From: Polyangiaceae bacterium
GTDB lineage: Bacteria; Myxococcota_A; Polyangia; Polyangiales; Polyangiaceae
Assembly: GCA_029266615.1 (NCBI GenBank)
Contig: JAQSWN010000051.1
Location: 1-64,000 of the forward strand
Length of the DNA stretch: 64,000 nucleotides
Reading direction: 5' to 3'
The translations under genes and the position numbers were made by a program. Positions 34,327-44,970 of the stretch are shown here, piece by piece (the first letter of the stretch is position 1; every line of letters starts with the position of its first letter). The notes under the pieces are model-generated. The model searched no databases, had not been told where the DNA came from, and saw only the letters and a program-made list of their open reading frames with translations.

Positions 34327-34667
34327 CTAAGACCGTCGCTTGCGACGGTACGCCTGCGCTACGCCGGTCAACATGCCGATCACCGCTGGTCGCGCCACCT
34401 CGGGGATGGAACCGACAAGCGTGGCGATGGGGTCCGGCGCGGCCTTCTCTTCGCCAAGGAGGATCCCCGCGCTGACTCCGAGCACGCTCGCCAGTCTTAC
34501 GAGCGTTCGACGGAGGGCAGACGCTTGCCCCGCTCGATGTAGGAGACATGTTCGACACTGGTATCCAAGCGCTCGGCCAGCAGAGCCTGCGACCACCCGA
34601 GCTTGGTTCGACAAGCTCGTACGGCAACGCCGATGCGATGCGCGAGCTTGGCGTCCAGGTTATCCAT
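34327..34667 (-). pseudogene. XRE-family repressor with single-base frameshift
   Basis: From ATG 34667 the frame reads MDNLDAKLAHRIGVAVRACR, then KLGWSQALLAERLDTSVEHVSYIERGKRLPSVE, a complete XRE HTH, and then runs into a stop. Restoring one base near 34505 (GAACGC to GAAACGC) lets it continue as TLVRLASVLGVSAGILLGEEK and on to YRRKRRS at 34327, the expected remainder. The gene probably encoded the element's repressor and lost it by one deletion, unless this is a sequencing error. Confidence 0.75.
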
Positions 34668-34775
34668 CGCGGGAACAAAACCGCCGATGCTCAGTCCTGG
34701 CGACGGACTAAAAGTGCGTCATTGGATATGAACTAAAAGTACTGTTACGTTCATCGGTTGCGAAGGAAGCAAACG

Positions 34776-35463
34776 ATGAATCAGGCTGCTAGAGGCGCGT
34801 CTTGGGTCGCTGGGGTCTTGCTGATCGCCTGCGGAGGAAGCCCGTTCGCGGGCGGGGAGCTTGGCGGTGAAGGAGGGGCAGGCGATGCGCTCGAGATGTC
34901 CGGCCCCGGTGGCGCCAGGGCCGGTGGTGGGACTGGAGCTGGTGGTGCAACGAGCCCTGTTGGCATCGATGGTGGAGCGTCCAGCGTTGCTGGTGAGCAA
35001 AGCGGTCCGAGCAGCGCTGGTGCCGGGGGCGACGCTCAGCCCGCAAGCGTTCCTTGCGTGCTCATGGGATGGACTGGTCGGCGTCGCTCGGCGCCAAGCC
35101 GGGCTACGCCATCGACGGCATGCCCAGCACGCGCTGGACGACCGACGCGCCGCGCGAGCCGGGACAGTGGTTCTATCTCGACCTTGGCTTACCGACGAGC
35201 TTCTCGGTCTCGAGCTGCACACGGAACTCTATCCGCTCGATTCGCCCGGACTTGTTCAGGTCGAGTTCGACGGTGCCCCAATTGCGTTCACACCGAGCGC
35301 CCCCGCGCCGGGAGTGCTGGCTCTGGCGTTCGAAAGAAAGGCCACGCGGATCGTGCGCGTCATCGCGAGCGACCACGGCCAACCGGTTCCGCAGTTTATG
35401 GACCAGCTGGCTTGGTGGTCGATCTACGAGATCAAGGCAACCTGCTCAGCCAGCGCAGAATGA
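34776..35463 (+). pseudogene. Lipoprotein with F5/8 type C-like domain, frameshifted
   Basis: The start MNQAARGASWVAGVLLIACGG is a lipoprotein signal with lipobox Cys, followed by a Gly-rich linker. The domain then continues in a second frame as WSASLGAKPGYAIDGMPSTRWTTDAP and PGQWFYLDLG, a discoidin (F5/8 type C) pattern. It ends in a third frame from LELHTELYPLDSPGLVQVEFDG to WWSIYEIKATCSASAE. At least two frameshifts (about 35065 and 35215) are needed. The style is typical of myxobacterial surface lipoproteins. Confidence 0.7.
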
Positions 35464-35476
35464 GGAACGCGTGGCG

Positions 35477-35821
35477 TTACTTGTTTTCGTTGCTGACGCA
35501 TCGAATCGCCTTGATGTAGCTGAAATCGATGCTCGTGCCGTCTGTGCGGTGGACGTGAAAGCCGTCCGAGCTCCATCCTTCGTCAAAGTTTCTCTCCCTT
35601 GAGAACTTCGTAATGCCGGAACCGCACTTGCTCTCGCCGTCCTCCGCTAGCGACCTGTCGTAAGCGGTTACTAGAGCGACAAGGTCATCGTGATCGTCGG
35701 GGTCATCGACGACCGCGCCTGTCTCGTACCTGGCGAGCATTCGCTTGAAGTGCTCCAGCGCTTCAAGTTGCTTTGGCCAAGATTTCCCGTTGGACAGCGT
35801 GACCGATTTTGCCCTTCCCAT
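35477..35821 (-). CDS. DUF3223-like protein
   Basis: A 114-residue protein with HFKRMLARYETGAVVDDPDDHDDLVALVTAYDRSLAEDGESKCGSGITKFS followed by GFHVHRTDGTSIDFSYIKAIRC. This matches the DUF3223/DCL-like pattern (a small domain with K..G..F and R.DG...DFS). Function is unknown. AGGGGAAG precedes the ATG. It lies 12 bp downstream of the subtilase gene on the same strand and may be a third member of that operon. Confidence 0.65.
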   Translation of the reverse strand: MGRAKSVTLSNGKSWPKQLEALEHFKRMLARYETGAVVDDPDDHDDLVALVTAYDRSLAEDGESKCGSGITKFSRERNFDEGWSSDGFHVHRTDGTSIDFSYIKAIRCVSNENK

Positions 35822-35832
35822 TTATCTTCCCC

Positions 35833-38049
35833 TTAGACGCTGGTGCGCACCGGAAGCGACACACGTGGCTGGATGGCCTCGAGAGCGGCGTGTGCGGCGA
35901 GGATCTCCTCATGTAGGTTGGCGTGCCTGCGCGCTTCTACCGTCAGAACGAGCGCGTATCGGATGAGCTCCGCGGACGCACCCGCCACGGCACCACCGTC
36001 TCGGGCGTTGTAGTGAATGTCGAAGTAGGCCTGTTTAAGGCTCTGGCCCCGCAAGGTTTCACTTGCATGCAGCACGGTCTCCCACTTGCCCAAATCCGTG
36101 CGCTGCTCCTGCTCCGTCCGGAACTCGCCTTGAGTAAAAAATGACCGAGGCTTGATCTGCTTGCCGGCCGTCTTGTTCACATGCGGGCGAAACGTGATGG
36201 AAAGTCCGGCCTTCGTGTAGGCGGCTGCGTCCTCCACATCCACGGGGCTGGCATAGCAAAATGTTGCCGATAGTTTGACGTTCCCCGTGAGCTGAGCGGT
36301 GGGCAGCGCTACCGGGGCTCGGAGGTATTTCCCCGGCCGCAAGAGACCCTGGTAGATGATTCTGGCGACGCCGTCGCCGCACATGATGATCTCGTTGAGG
36401 TCGGCGGGCACGCGCCCCCATCCGACGTCGTCCGGATGGGCACCAGCGTGCATCTCGGCACAATGGATCAGAAGAGCTTTGATAGTGAGCGGATGCACGG
36501 CCTCGCCGAGCACGGCTCGCACTCCCACGGCGGTGCGTAGCGTTAGCGGTGCAGCGAAGCTCGTGCCCATCGTGGCTGCGAGTTGTGGCTTCCGACCGGG
36601 GGCAGCGACGTGAAAGTACTCCTTTGGGCTTCCACCGAAGGCCACCACGTCCGGCTTTCTCCGGCCGGGGCTCCTACCCGGTCCGCGCGCGCTGTAGTCT
36701 GCTCGCTGCCACGCCGCGGAGGTGTGATTGGCTGCGCCGACGGACAGCGCATTGACGCTGTCTGCTGGAACTTGGATTCGGTTCAGCGCGCTTGCCGCAT
36801 CTCTTTGGCCGTTGTTACCGACGGCAACTGTTAGGAGCGTCTCGCCGTCGCTCAAGGTTGTGTCGAGGACCGCGGTCCAAGCATGAACATCGGCGTCGTC
36901 CGCGGGGAGATCGGGGCCCAGGCTCAGGTTCAGAAACTGGTAGCGGCGGGAGAGCAGTACCTCTTCCACGTGCGCCAGCGTGCGGTAGAGCTCAAACGGG
37001 TCTTCACGATCAGACGTGGCATCGAGCACTCTGAAGTGATCCACCGACGCGTATGGCCGGGCGGCCTCTTCCCCTGGCTCGACGGGGCCGAACAAGAAGG
37101 CTGACGTGACTCCTAGGCCATGGTCGAGATAGTCGCGAACATCCGAGGCTGCCGGGTCCGAGTGCTCGTATCGTCCGATGTACGTGCCCAGTGTATGGGT
37201 CGGAGGGAGACCGCCATCTAGGATGGCTACCTTTGGTTCGCTTGAGAGCGGACCAAGTCGAGGCACGGAGTAGCTTACGGATAATGGCGTCCCACGCGGG
37301 AATGGCCTCGCGCCCCGCAGCGCGGGCATCGGTCGAATCACGCGGATCATCGTGAATTTGGCCAACTCTTCGAGTTTGGTGGCCTCGCCGACGACGGCTA
37401 CGAACAGCATCCGACCCACGAGGAAGTCGAAATCGGTGTTCACCTGAAATCCGCGTGAACGCGCGAATGTTGCGAACGCGCGGCTGAGACCTTCGGCTCC
37501 CGTGTCGGGAAGCATGTGCAGCCCCACCTCGAACACGCGCTTGTTGCGGGGCACCGTACCACGGAGTCGATCGGACGCGGCCATGCTCGCCACATGCTCG
37601 AACTCCGAGAACTGTATCGCCTCGTTCGATCCTTCCTGAAGCTGCTCGGCGAGGCTTGGGAGCCGAGCGAACGCCTCTCGCGTTCCAGCGACAAACAACT
37701 GGGTCGTCTCGCACTCTTTGGGCGCGCGCTTCCGAAGGTCTTTCTTCGGACGAACGCGCACCGTTCGACTCCCGACCGGGGTAAGCCCGGCGTGTCGCAA
37801 GAACGCCGCTGGAAAGAAGGACTTCGCGATGTACGCAGGGTGCAGGTCGACTTTGGCTACCGCGACGTCGTCCGGGCACGCGTCCGCAGGCAGTGCCTCG
37901 AGGCTTTCGCTGGCGTTGCTAATCTCTGGTATCAGCCGCGCTTTTGCCTCCGTCAGCGTGTACGGGTGCGCTTTGCTCGGCTTAATCGCCGGAGGCTTTA
38001 TGTCGTAGGTGAGAAGCTCGCCTTTTCCGATGATGAAACGATTGGCCAC
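35833..38049 (-). CDS. ietS: Subtilisin-like serine protease, IetS-like
   Basis: A 738-residue S8 protease. The triad is Asp278 (KVAILDGG), His310 (YLDHGLGVTSAFL) and Ser497 (MGTSFAAP), with the oxyanion Asn in VAVGNNG (about 412). An N-terminal region of 270 residues with no signal peptide precedes the catalytic domain, so the protein is cytoplasmic. It starts at a GTG that overlaps the stop of the AAA ATPase gene by one base. This ATPase-protease pair matches the organisation of the IetAS anti-phage system. Assignment is by architecture; a profile search would settle it. Confidence 0.75.
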   Translation of the reverse strand: MANRFIIGKGELLTYDIKPPAIKPSKAHPYTLTEAKARLIPEISNASESLEALPADACPDDVAVAKVDLHPAYIAKSFFPAAFLRHAGLTPVGSRTVRVRPKKDLRKRAPKECETTQLFVAGTREAFARLPSLAEQLQEGSNEAIQFSEFEHVASMAASDRLRGTVPRNKRVFEVGLHMLPDTGAEGLSRAFATFARSRGFQVNTDFDFLVGRMLFVAVVGEATKLEELAKFTMIRVIRPMPALRGARPFPRGTPLSVSYSVPRLGPLSSEPKVAILDGGLPPTHTLGTYIGRYEHSDPAASDVRDYLDHGLGVTSAFLFGPVEPGEEAARPYASVDHFRVLDATSDREDPFELYRTLAHVEEVLLSRRYQFLNLSLGPDLPADDADVHAWTAVLDTTLSDGETLLTVAVGNNGQRDAASALNRIQVPADSVNALSVGAANHTSAAWQRADYSARGPGRSPGRRKPDVVAFGGSPKEYFHVAAPGRKPQLAATMGTSFAAPLTLRTAVGVRAVLGEAVHPLTIKALLIHCAEMHAGAHPDDVGWGRVPADLNEIIMCGDGVARIIYQGLLRPGKYLRAPVALPTAQLTGNVKLSATFCYASPVDVEDAAAYTKAGLSITFRPHVNKTAGKQIKPRSFFTQGEFRTEQEQRTDLGKWETVLHASETLRGQSLKQAYFDIHYNARDGGAVAGASAELIRYALVLTVEARRHANLHEEILAAHAALEAIQPRVSLPVRTSV

Positions 38050-39224
38050 TAACTATCCTTTCGCCCTCCCCGCCCCTTGATCGGCGAAGGACCCGCGTGT
38101 TTTCTGATCGTGTCTCGTGAAACGCCCGTAAGTTCCTTGATCTGATTGTGCGACAGCGAGTCCGAGCGAGCTATCTCGACGGCGAGCGCCAAGCGGTCGG
38201 CCTTGCCAAGCTGACTTGTCCGTTGCTCCGCTAGCTCGAGAGCCATCTGCTTTGGAGCTACGCCATCAAGCAGCACGCTTCTTCGCATCGTTGCCACCAC
38301 GCGCTCCACTTCGGACAGGGACGCGCCGTGCAGCGCAGCAGCGATTAGTGCGACTGACGCCCCGAAGGCCTTTGCGTCTGCGCCGAGGAATCGCTCAACA
38401 GCAGCGGCGATGAGCTTCGGGTCGCTGGCGTCGAACGTCAGAACGGCGTCGAATCGCCGCCATAGTGCTGGATCAACCAGCTCGGGATGATTGGTCGCGG
38501 CTAGAAGGAGGCCCGTGTCTGGCCACGAATCGACTTCCTGGAGAATCGCGGTGACGAGGCGTTTGAGCTCCCCAACGTCGGCTTCATCGCTGCGCCTCTT
38601 CGCGATGCCATCGACCTCGTCAAGTAGCAGCACAGCCTCGCGCTCTCTCGCGTGGTCGAATACCATCCTCAGGTTGTTTCCCGTCTTCCCGAGAAGGCTG
38701 CTCATCACCGTCGTCAGATCGAGGACCCACAATGGCTTCCCTATCTGAGCGGCTATCCACCGAGCCGACAGCGTTTTACCTACGCCGGGGGGACCCACAA
38801 GAATTGCGGAACGCGTCGGCGTGACGCCGTGAGCGAGAAGTCGATCGCGCTCTCGACGCTCCCGGATGAGCGCCTCCACGCGCTTCATCAGGACGGGAGG
38901 GAGTAAGGGGGGAGGGAGGCCCCTGCGGTCGTCGAAGATGCGAACCAACGACATTCGTGAGTCCGCATCTATAGGGACGTCTTCCTTCGCCGCCGCGCTT
39001 GGCGCGGTGGCGCGGCGCAGTACCGACGAACCGAGCGACCGGGTGTTTGCGCCGCGCAGCGCTTGGTTGATGCGCTCCGCGAACTCGGGGCGCCGCGCGC
39101 GATACTTTCGGACCAACTTGGCCAGGATGAGTCGAACGTCGTCGTAAGACTCCATCAGGGAGAGTCTAGCCAAATTGGCGAAATCGTTCTCCAAAGCGGC
39201 TAATTCGTCAGTTTCTTCAGGCAA
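38049..39224 (-). CDS. ietA: AAA+ ATPase, IetA-like
   Basis: A 391-residue AAA ATPase. Walker A is VGPPGVGKT (143-151), Walker B VLLLDEVDG (about 198-206), the sensor region is LLLAATNHPELVDPALWRRFDAVL. The C-terminus has a helix-turn-helix-like SLSHNQIKELTGVSRDTIRKH. The furthest start is a TTG at 39224; an ATG at 39155 is an alternative. It is translationally linked to the subtilase downstream. In IetAS both ATPase and protease are needed for defence; the ATPase probably senses or delivers targets. Confidence 0.75.
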   Translation of the reverse strand: MPEETDELAALENDFANLARLSLMESYDDVRLILAKLVRKYRARRPEFAERINQALRGANTRSLGSSVLRRATAPSAAAKEDVPIDADSRMSLVRIFDDRRGLPPPLLPPVLMKRVEALIRERRERDRLLAHGVTPTRSAILVGPPGVGKTLSARWIAAQIGKPLWVLDLTTVMSSLLGKTGNNLRMVFDHAREREAVLLLDEVDGIAKRRSDEADVGELKRLVTAILQEVDSWPDTGLLLAATNHPELVDPALWRRFDAVLTFDASDPKLIAAAVERFLGADAKAFGASVALIAAALHGASLSEVERVVATMRRSVLLDGVAPKQMALELAEQRTSQLGKADRLALAVEIARSDSLSHNQIKELTGVSRDTIRKHAGPSPIKGRGGRKDS

Positions 39225-39620
39225 TTCTCTAACCAGTCGTTTTTATTGCGGTTTGGTGAGGCTCATTCTAGGCGTCAATTGACGAGTTGCAAGACCTTTT
39301 GCCGTTCTAGGACGTTTACTGTCCCCCCACTGACGGCGCGACGCAGACGTTGCCGCGAGGCGATCCGGCGCCTAGGTTCGAGCGGTGGGTCAGAGACGAC
39401 CTCGCGCCCAAGTAGTCGGCCCCGCGTGAAATTCGTCCGCAGAGCAGCTCGGCGACCCCACCGTGACCACGACGGTGGGGTAGGGCAAAAGGACGTGACG
39501 AGGCCCTAGCCCTTCTCTTGGCGGACCGCATTGCCGCTGGAGTTCCGGCAGTCGTCACCTCGATCGGTGATACGGCCGTGGGCGTTACGCAGCTGTGATG
39601 GTTACGCGACGGCTGGTCCT
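39225..39620. other. Intergenic region with 9-bp perfect hairpin
   Basis: About 400 bp upstream of the ATPase gene. The first 100 bp are AT-richer and probably hold its promoter. CCCCACCGT (39456-39464) pairs perfectly with ACGGTGGGG (39472-39480) around a 7-nt loop; no T tract follows, so it is not an obvious terminator. Confidence 0.5.
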
Positions 39621-40043
39621 GTGACAGCATCGAGTGCTGTGAAGCCTGTCCACCAAAGTAAGGTGTTCGCCGATCTGTACGAATCGGAGCCGCGGCGTAG
39701 AGAGGCGGTCGGAGTTGACGCCACCGTGCCTGCGTCGGAGGGCATCATACGGACACGCGGAGCGCTCGTCGATTTCTTCAACGCGCACCTTACTACGTGG
39801 GTTGAAACCGAGGTCCCGCTGGCAGTCATCTTGGGCGCTGCAGCGCTGAAGAACGCATGGCCGGGGTTCACGTCAGCCCAGACGGTGAGGCAGGCTGTCG
39901 TTGATGTCCCGGAACTTCACAGTGATGGGCCGCTAGACCCCTCGCAGCTGAAGTACTGCCTGACACTCGTCGCTGTGTCGGAAACGACCCGTGCCATTCT
40001 CCTCGACGGCTACCACTGTCAGTGGCTGGCAGTAAGCGCCTGA
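39621..40043 (+). CDS. Possible hypothetical protein
   Basis: A 140-residue reading frame from GTG 39621 (VTASSAVKPVHQSKVFADLYESEPRR) to LDGYHCQWLAVSA. The amino-acid composition is balanced and protein-like, unlike the shadow frames. I see no known domain, no clear ribosome-binding site and no operon partner. It lies between the divergent ATPase gene and the IS21 element. It may be an unrecognised gene or a remnant. Confidence 0.4.
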   Translation: MTASSAVKPVHQSKVFADLYESEPRRREAVGVDATVPASEGIIRTRGALVDFFNAHLTTWVETEVPLAVILGAAALKNAWPGFTSAQTVRQAVVDVPELHSDGPLDPSQLKYCLTLVAVSETTRAILLDGYHCQWLAVSA

Positions 40044-40127
40044 TTCCGGCGCAAAGCGCGGGCGAGGGCCAGAATTGGGCGCCGATCTGGGCCAGCTGAG
40101 CTGAGCTCGGTTACAACGTCGCGCCCG

Positions 40128-40168
40128 ACAAAAAGAAGAAAGCCCGGAGTAGTGATCCGAGCTTTCGG
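40128..40168 (-). terminator. Rho-independent terminator on the minus strand
   Basis: GAAAGCCCGGA and TCCGAGCTTTC form an 11-bp stem with one wobble around a 7-nt loop. On the minus strand it is followed by CTTCTTTTTGTCG. It is located at the left edge of the IS21 region and would stop minus-strand transcription leaving the insertion. Confidence 0.6.
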
Positions 40169-40248
40169 GGCGCCGCGTGGTCGCGCGACGTTGATGTCGT
40201 ATCGCCTGCCTCGCGTCGCTTGTCCAGAAATTGGCGGGCGGGGCGCCG

Positions 40249-40869
40249 GTGGTCGACGAGCGGTATCGAGTTTTCAGCTGTGCGCGGCCGGATTGCCGGC
40301 GGCAGGTCCTGGTCTGCGAGGGCTGCGACCGCGGTCAGCGGTACTGCGGGCGCGCGTGCGCGGCCGCGAGCCGAGCGGCGCAGGTTCGCGCTGCAAGCGC
40401 GTCGTTTCAGCGTACACACCGAGGCGCTCGGCTCCACGCGGCACGCATGCAGAGGCAGCGCGACCGGCGCAACTTCCCGGCTCAGAAAGTGACGCAACAC
40501 GCATCGACGTTGCGCGCCCGGCACGCGATGAATGGCGCAACGGAGGACACCGATGCGCAACTGGAAGGCGGTTCTACAAGTCTCGCGGACGGCCGCGCTG
40601 CTACTGGTGACGAGCGAGTCGGGCGATCTGCTCAAAGCGAGGCTTCCCCTGCCGCCGAGGCACCCGCGGGCCCTGCTGACGCTGCTGGAAGGATTAGCCC
40701 TGTGGGATGGGGCTACGCTCCGCGTTGTCGTTTCTGCCAGCGGCAGCTCGACCGACTGGATCGGCTCGGGACTGTTCGGGGACGAGTTGTTCCCCGGCGA
40801 GAGCCAGCTCGTACAGTTCGACGTCGAGCGCCACGACTCCCGCGCGCATCGCCTCCGCGGCGTCGCTGA
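40249..40869 (+). CDS. Zinc-ribbon IS-associated protein (3' part uncertain)
   Basis: From GTG 40249 the N-terminal 90 residues read VVDERYRVFSCARPDCRRQV, then CEGCDRGQRYCGRACAAASR and a basic region. This CxxC/CDRGQRYC pattern is commonly found in genes next to transposases. The C-terminal half runs through the well-supported gene at 40553-40900 in another frame and looks like its shadow. The real protein probably ends earlier or the gene is frameshifted. Treat only the N-terminal part as reliable. Confidence 0.45.
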   Translation: MVDERYRVFSCARPDCRRQVLVCEGCDRGQRYCGRACAAASRAAQVRAASASFQRTHRGARLHAARMQRQRDRRNFPAQKVTQHASTLRARHAMNGATEDTDAQLEGGSTSLADGRAATGDERVGRSAQSEASPAAEAPAGPADAAGRISPVGWGYAPRCRFCQRQLDRLDRLGTVRGRVVPRREPARTVRRRAPRLPRASPPRRR

Positions 40870-40896
40870 CTTCCGTCCCTTGCGTAAGAGCGGCCC

Positions 40897-40900
<4 letters not shown>
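40553..40900 (+). CDS. IS21-associated accessory protein
   Basis: A 115-residue protein ([45 protein letters not shown]). GGAGGA stands just before the ATG and the stop overlaps the IstA start (ATGA). I do not know a function. The tight coupling with istA marks it as part of the insertion unit and not host sequence. Confidence 0.7.
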
Positions 40901-42382
<1,482 letters not shown>

Positions 42383-42402
<20 letters not shown>

Positions 42403-43156
42403 CGTCGACGCCCTCCGCGACCGCATCCAACGCCTCGGCTTCTTCGGCCTCCTCGCATCTTGGAACGACATCGCTCTTGAACCCTGGCTGCCCAAGCTCG
42501 TCGCCCTCGAAGAACAGGAGCGAAAACGCCGAAGCCTCGAGCGCAGGCTGCGTTCAGCCCGCATCGGCAGCTTCAAATCCATCGCCGACTACGACTGGAC
42601 CTGGCCTAAACGCGTCGACCGTGAGGCCATCGACGACCTCCTTTCCCTTAAATTCGTCGAAGATGGCGTCAACGCTGTCCTGCTCGGACCCAATGGCGTC
42701 GGCAAGACCATGATTCTCCGCAACATCGCCCACCAAGCTGCCCTGCGCGGACACACCATCCGCTTCACCACCGCCAGCGACATGCTCAGCGACCTCGCCG
42801 CCCAGGAATCCTCGGTCGCTCTCGCTCGCCGCCTGCGCCGCTACGTCCAGCCGCGCCTCCTCTGCATCGACGAGGTCGGCTACCTCTCCTACGACAACCG
42901 TTACGCGGACCTCCTCTACGAGGTCGTCACGCGCCGCTACGACGGTCCGCGCTCCATCGTGCTCAGCACAAACAAGCCGTTCGCTGAGTGGTCCGAGGTC
43001 TTCCCCCACGCCGCCTGCACCGTCACGCTCATCGACCGCCTACTCCACCGCGCCGAAATCATCGACATCGCCGGCGACAGCTACCGCCTCAAGGAGGCCA
43101 AAGAGCGCGCTGCCTCCAAATCCGAAGCCCGAGCCAAGAACAAGCGCCCCGCCTAG
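42383..43156 (+). CDS. istB: IS21-family helper ATPase IstB
   Basis: A 257-residue AAA+ ATPase. Walker A is [12 protein letters not shown], Walker [16 protein letters not shown], and [17 protein letters not shown] the sensor region. The ATG at 42383 follows AAAGGAAAG within the end of istA. IstB selects and remodels target DNA for IstA. Intact. Confidence 0.95.
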
Positions 43157-43339
43157 CTGGCGCTCAGCGCCGAAAACCGCGACCCGTAGCCATTTCCCGG
43201 CGCCAGATTCACGCGGGTTCTCTCAGCCGGCAACAACCATCGAGCGCATGGCTTGATGCTGGCGAATTCGCCTTCGAGCGTTCGAGTGTATCTCGGCACC
43301 TGCCCGACCCTAGCCGAGTGGCCGCTGTATCAGTGACCC

Positions 43340-43534
43340 CTACGCGAACAGCTTGAGCCTCTTGAAGTGCCGTGCGTCCTCCCAGAATGGCACTGAGCTG
43401 CCGTCGTCGGGGGACGGAACTACCTCCAGCAATCCGAGCGAGTCCACTGCAACGATGACGTAGGTCGCGTATAGCCGTAGCCACCGCGTTTCCACGGCAG
43501 CTACGACCTTCTCGCCCACGATCGGCTCCTTCAC
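43340..43534 (-). CDS. Small hypothetical protein downstream of HEPN-motif gene
   Basis: A 64-residue, beta-rich protein (GEKVVAAVETRWLRLYATYVIVAVDSLGLLEVV) from GTG 43534 with GAGGAG about 13 bp upstream. No known domain. It follows the HEPN-motif gene by 63 bp on the same strand, so it may be a partner such as an antitoxin; that is speculation from layout. Confidence 0.5.
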   Translation of the reverse strand: MKEPIVGEKVVAAVETRWLRLYATYVIVAVDSLGLLEVVPSPDDGSSVPFWEDARHFKRLKLFA

Positions 43535-43597
43535 GCGGCTAACGGGCTCCTCGCTTGTGCTTCTGGCTCGACTGCTGGGAGCTTCATCAATCGCGTG

Positions 43598-44593
43598 TCA
43601 GAGCAAGCGGAATTCTAGCTTCGTCATCGCGACTCGGTCGGCGGGACGCTCAAGGGTGACGGTCGGCAGCTGGTTTCTGCTCCACACCAACGCAAGGGCC
43701 AATTCACGAAGTCCACCGGCTAGCTCCTCAGCGTTTCGAGGATCGGCTTGCACGCGATGTGCGATGTTGTTCCGGAGCTTGATGCTATCCGAGGCGAGCT
43801 TGCTGAGCGGCAAGCCTCGAAGTTTGGGAAATTCCGGATTGAGCTCTGCAAATTTTCGAAAGGTCGCGCTGAACGGCTGAAAGCCCTTGAGGTTTCCGAG
43901 CGCGCTAATGAGGCCCGCCTTCTCCGTCTCAGGTAGCGCTGTCTTTCGCAGTGTCTCGATGAGCTCATCGATCGGCGCGAGCGCGGGTTCGCTCGTAGGC
44001 ACTCGATTCAGCAATTGTTCGACGGCCATGTACATCGTGAGAAACTTGAGCAAGGGCGACGCAGCGGACGAGGCAAAAGAAACGGTCTCCAGGGCACGCT
44101 TGCTTACGTCATCAAAGACAAGTTCCAGTGGCCACACGCTCTCGATCGCCTTGAGGACATACTCCGGGTCACTCGGCGTCACTTCGCCCAAACCGGCCGC
44201 CACGAACTCGACGCAGTTTTCGTCGTCCGGGAGCACCGATACTCCGGTCCGCGAGTTGAGCACTTCAAGCCCTTGCTCGCGAATGCGGGCCTTCTCGGCT
44301 TCGGCCAGCTTGCCGTCTTCGCCGTCGACGCTCGGGACAATCAACGTTAGGCCGAACATGCCAACGAGCACGTGCAAGGACTGACGGAGTCGCTCCCCAG
44401 CAGTTCGGGCCCCCTCCTCTGTCGCAAACGCTCGCCCTTCGAAGTGGTAGCGGGTAGCTTGCGCGAGCGTCGGCGCGTCTCGAGCCGCCAGGGTTAGCTC
44501 GACCCCATCGACCAACGCCATCGTTCGACGGCCCTCGTTGATGCGGAAGAACCCGGGCGTCGGATGGTGTGCCGTGACGCGAAAACGGAACAT
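43598..44593 (-). CDS. Hypothetical protein with HEPN-like RxxxxH motif
   Basis: A 331-residue protein. The N-terminal 160 residues are mixed alpha/beta with no recognised domain. The C-terminal part is helical, with LTMYMAVEQLLNRV followed by KLASDSIKLRNNIAHRVQADP. RNNIAH (Arg274 to His279) fits the catalytic Rx4-6H motif of HEPN ribonucleases, placed as usual after a long helix. HEPN proteins are frequent toxins and abortive-infection effectors. It is the last cargo gene before the tRNA and belongs to the same element as the IetAS-like pair. Confidence 0.65.
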   Translation of the reverse strand: MFRFRVTAHHPTPGFFRINEGRRTMALVDGVELTLAARDAPTLAQATRYHFEGRAFATEEGARTAGERLRQSLHVLVGMFGLTLIVPSVDGEDGKLAEAEKARIREQGLEVLNSRTGVSVLPDDENCVEFVAAGLGEVTPSDPEYVLKAIESVWPLELVFDDVSKRALETVSFASSAASPLLKFLTMYMAVEQLLNRVPTSEPALAPIDELIETLRKTALPETEKAGLISALGNLKGFQPFSATFRKFAELNPEFPKLRGLPLSKLASDSIKLRNNIAHRVQADPRNAEELAGGLRELALALVWSRNQLPTVTLERPADRVAMTKLEFRLL

Positions 44594-44651
44594 GGTCGGA
44601 TCGTCCTCTCACGGCTGTGGTGACACCGCCATCCTGCCGTTACCACGCCAT

Positions 44652-44829
44652 TACCACGCCCCGCGTCGTTCTCCGTCCTACAGCGTCGCACTCCGTCGCG
44701 TATCGCGTTGCGCTTCGAGCTGTGCCGCACCAAGCGAACCGATGGAAACCGTTGGCGTTTGCGTTTCTATTCGCGGTCTTGGCTCTGGCGCTCCCGATAC
44801 GATTCGAACGTACGACCTTGGCTTTAGGA
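44652..44829. repeat. tRNA-Arg flank and 3' half (R3), original copy
   Basis: The copy matches 29571-29747 over its length, covering the tRNA 3' flank and 3' half. The att core 44786-44829 is inside the intact tRNA gene. The T arm differs from R1 and R2 at several compensated positions. Confidence 0.75.
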
Positions 44830-44862
44830 AAGCCCTGCTCTATCCAACTGAGCTACGGGAGC
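44786..44862 (-). tRNA. tRNA-Arg (anticodon CCT)
   Basis: A complete 77-nt cloverleaf including an encoded CCA. The acceptor GCTCCCG pairs with CGGGAGC, the D arm contains TAGCTCAGTTGGATAGAGC, the anticodon loop is TTCCTAA giving CCT, and the T arm GTACGTTCGAATCGTAT is paired with one wobble. The first pair of the anticodon stem is a G-A mismatch. Its 3' half is the integration target of both elements in this window. Confidence 0.95.
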
Positions 44863-44970
44863 GGCGGGAGGGCTTTTGTCACGTTCGGGGGGGCGGCTCA
44901 AGTTGTAACAAGGTGGTGACGCGGGCCGGTGGGGGTGGTTTCGGGCGCGGGGCGGGGGTTAGAAGGGGGC

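Noticed and set aside
39456-39480. Rho-independent terminator
   Set aside because: The 9-bp stem is perfect, but no T tract follows on either strand; kept only as an inverted repeat.
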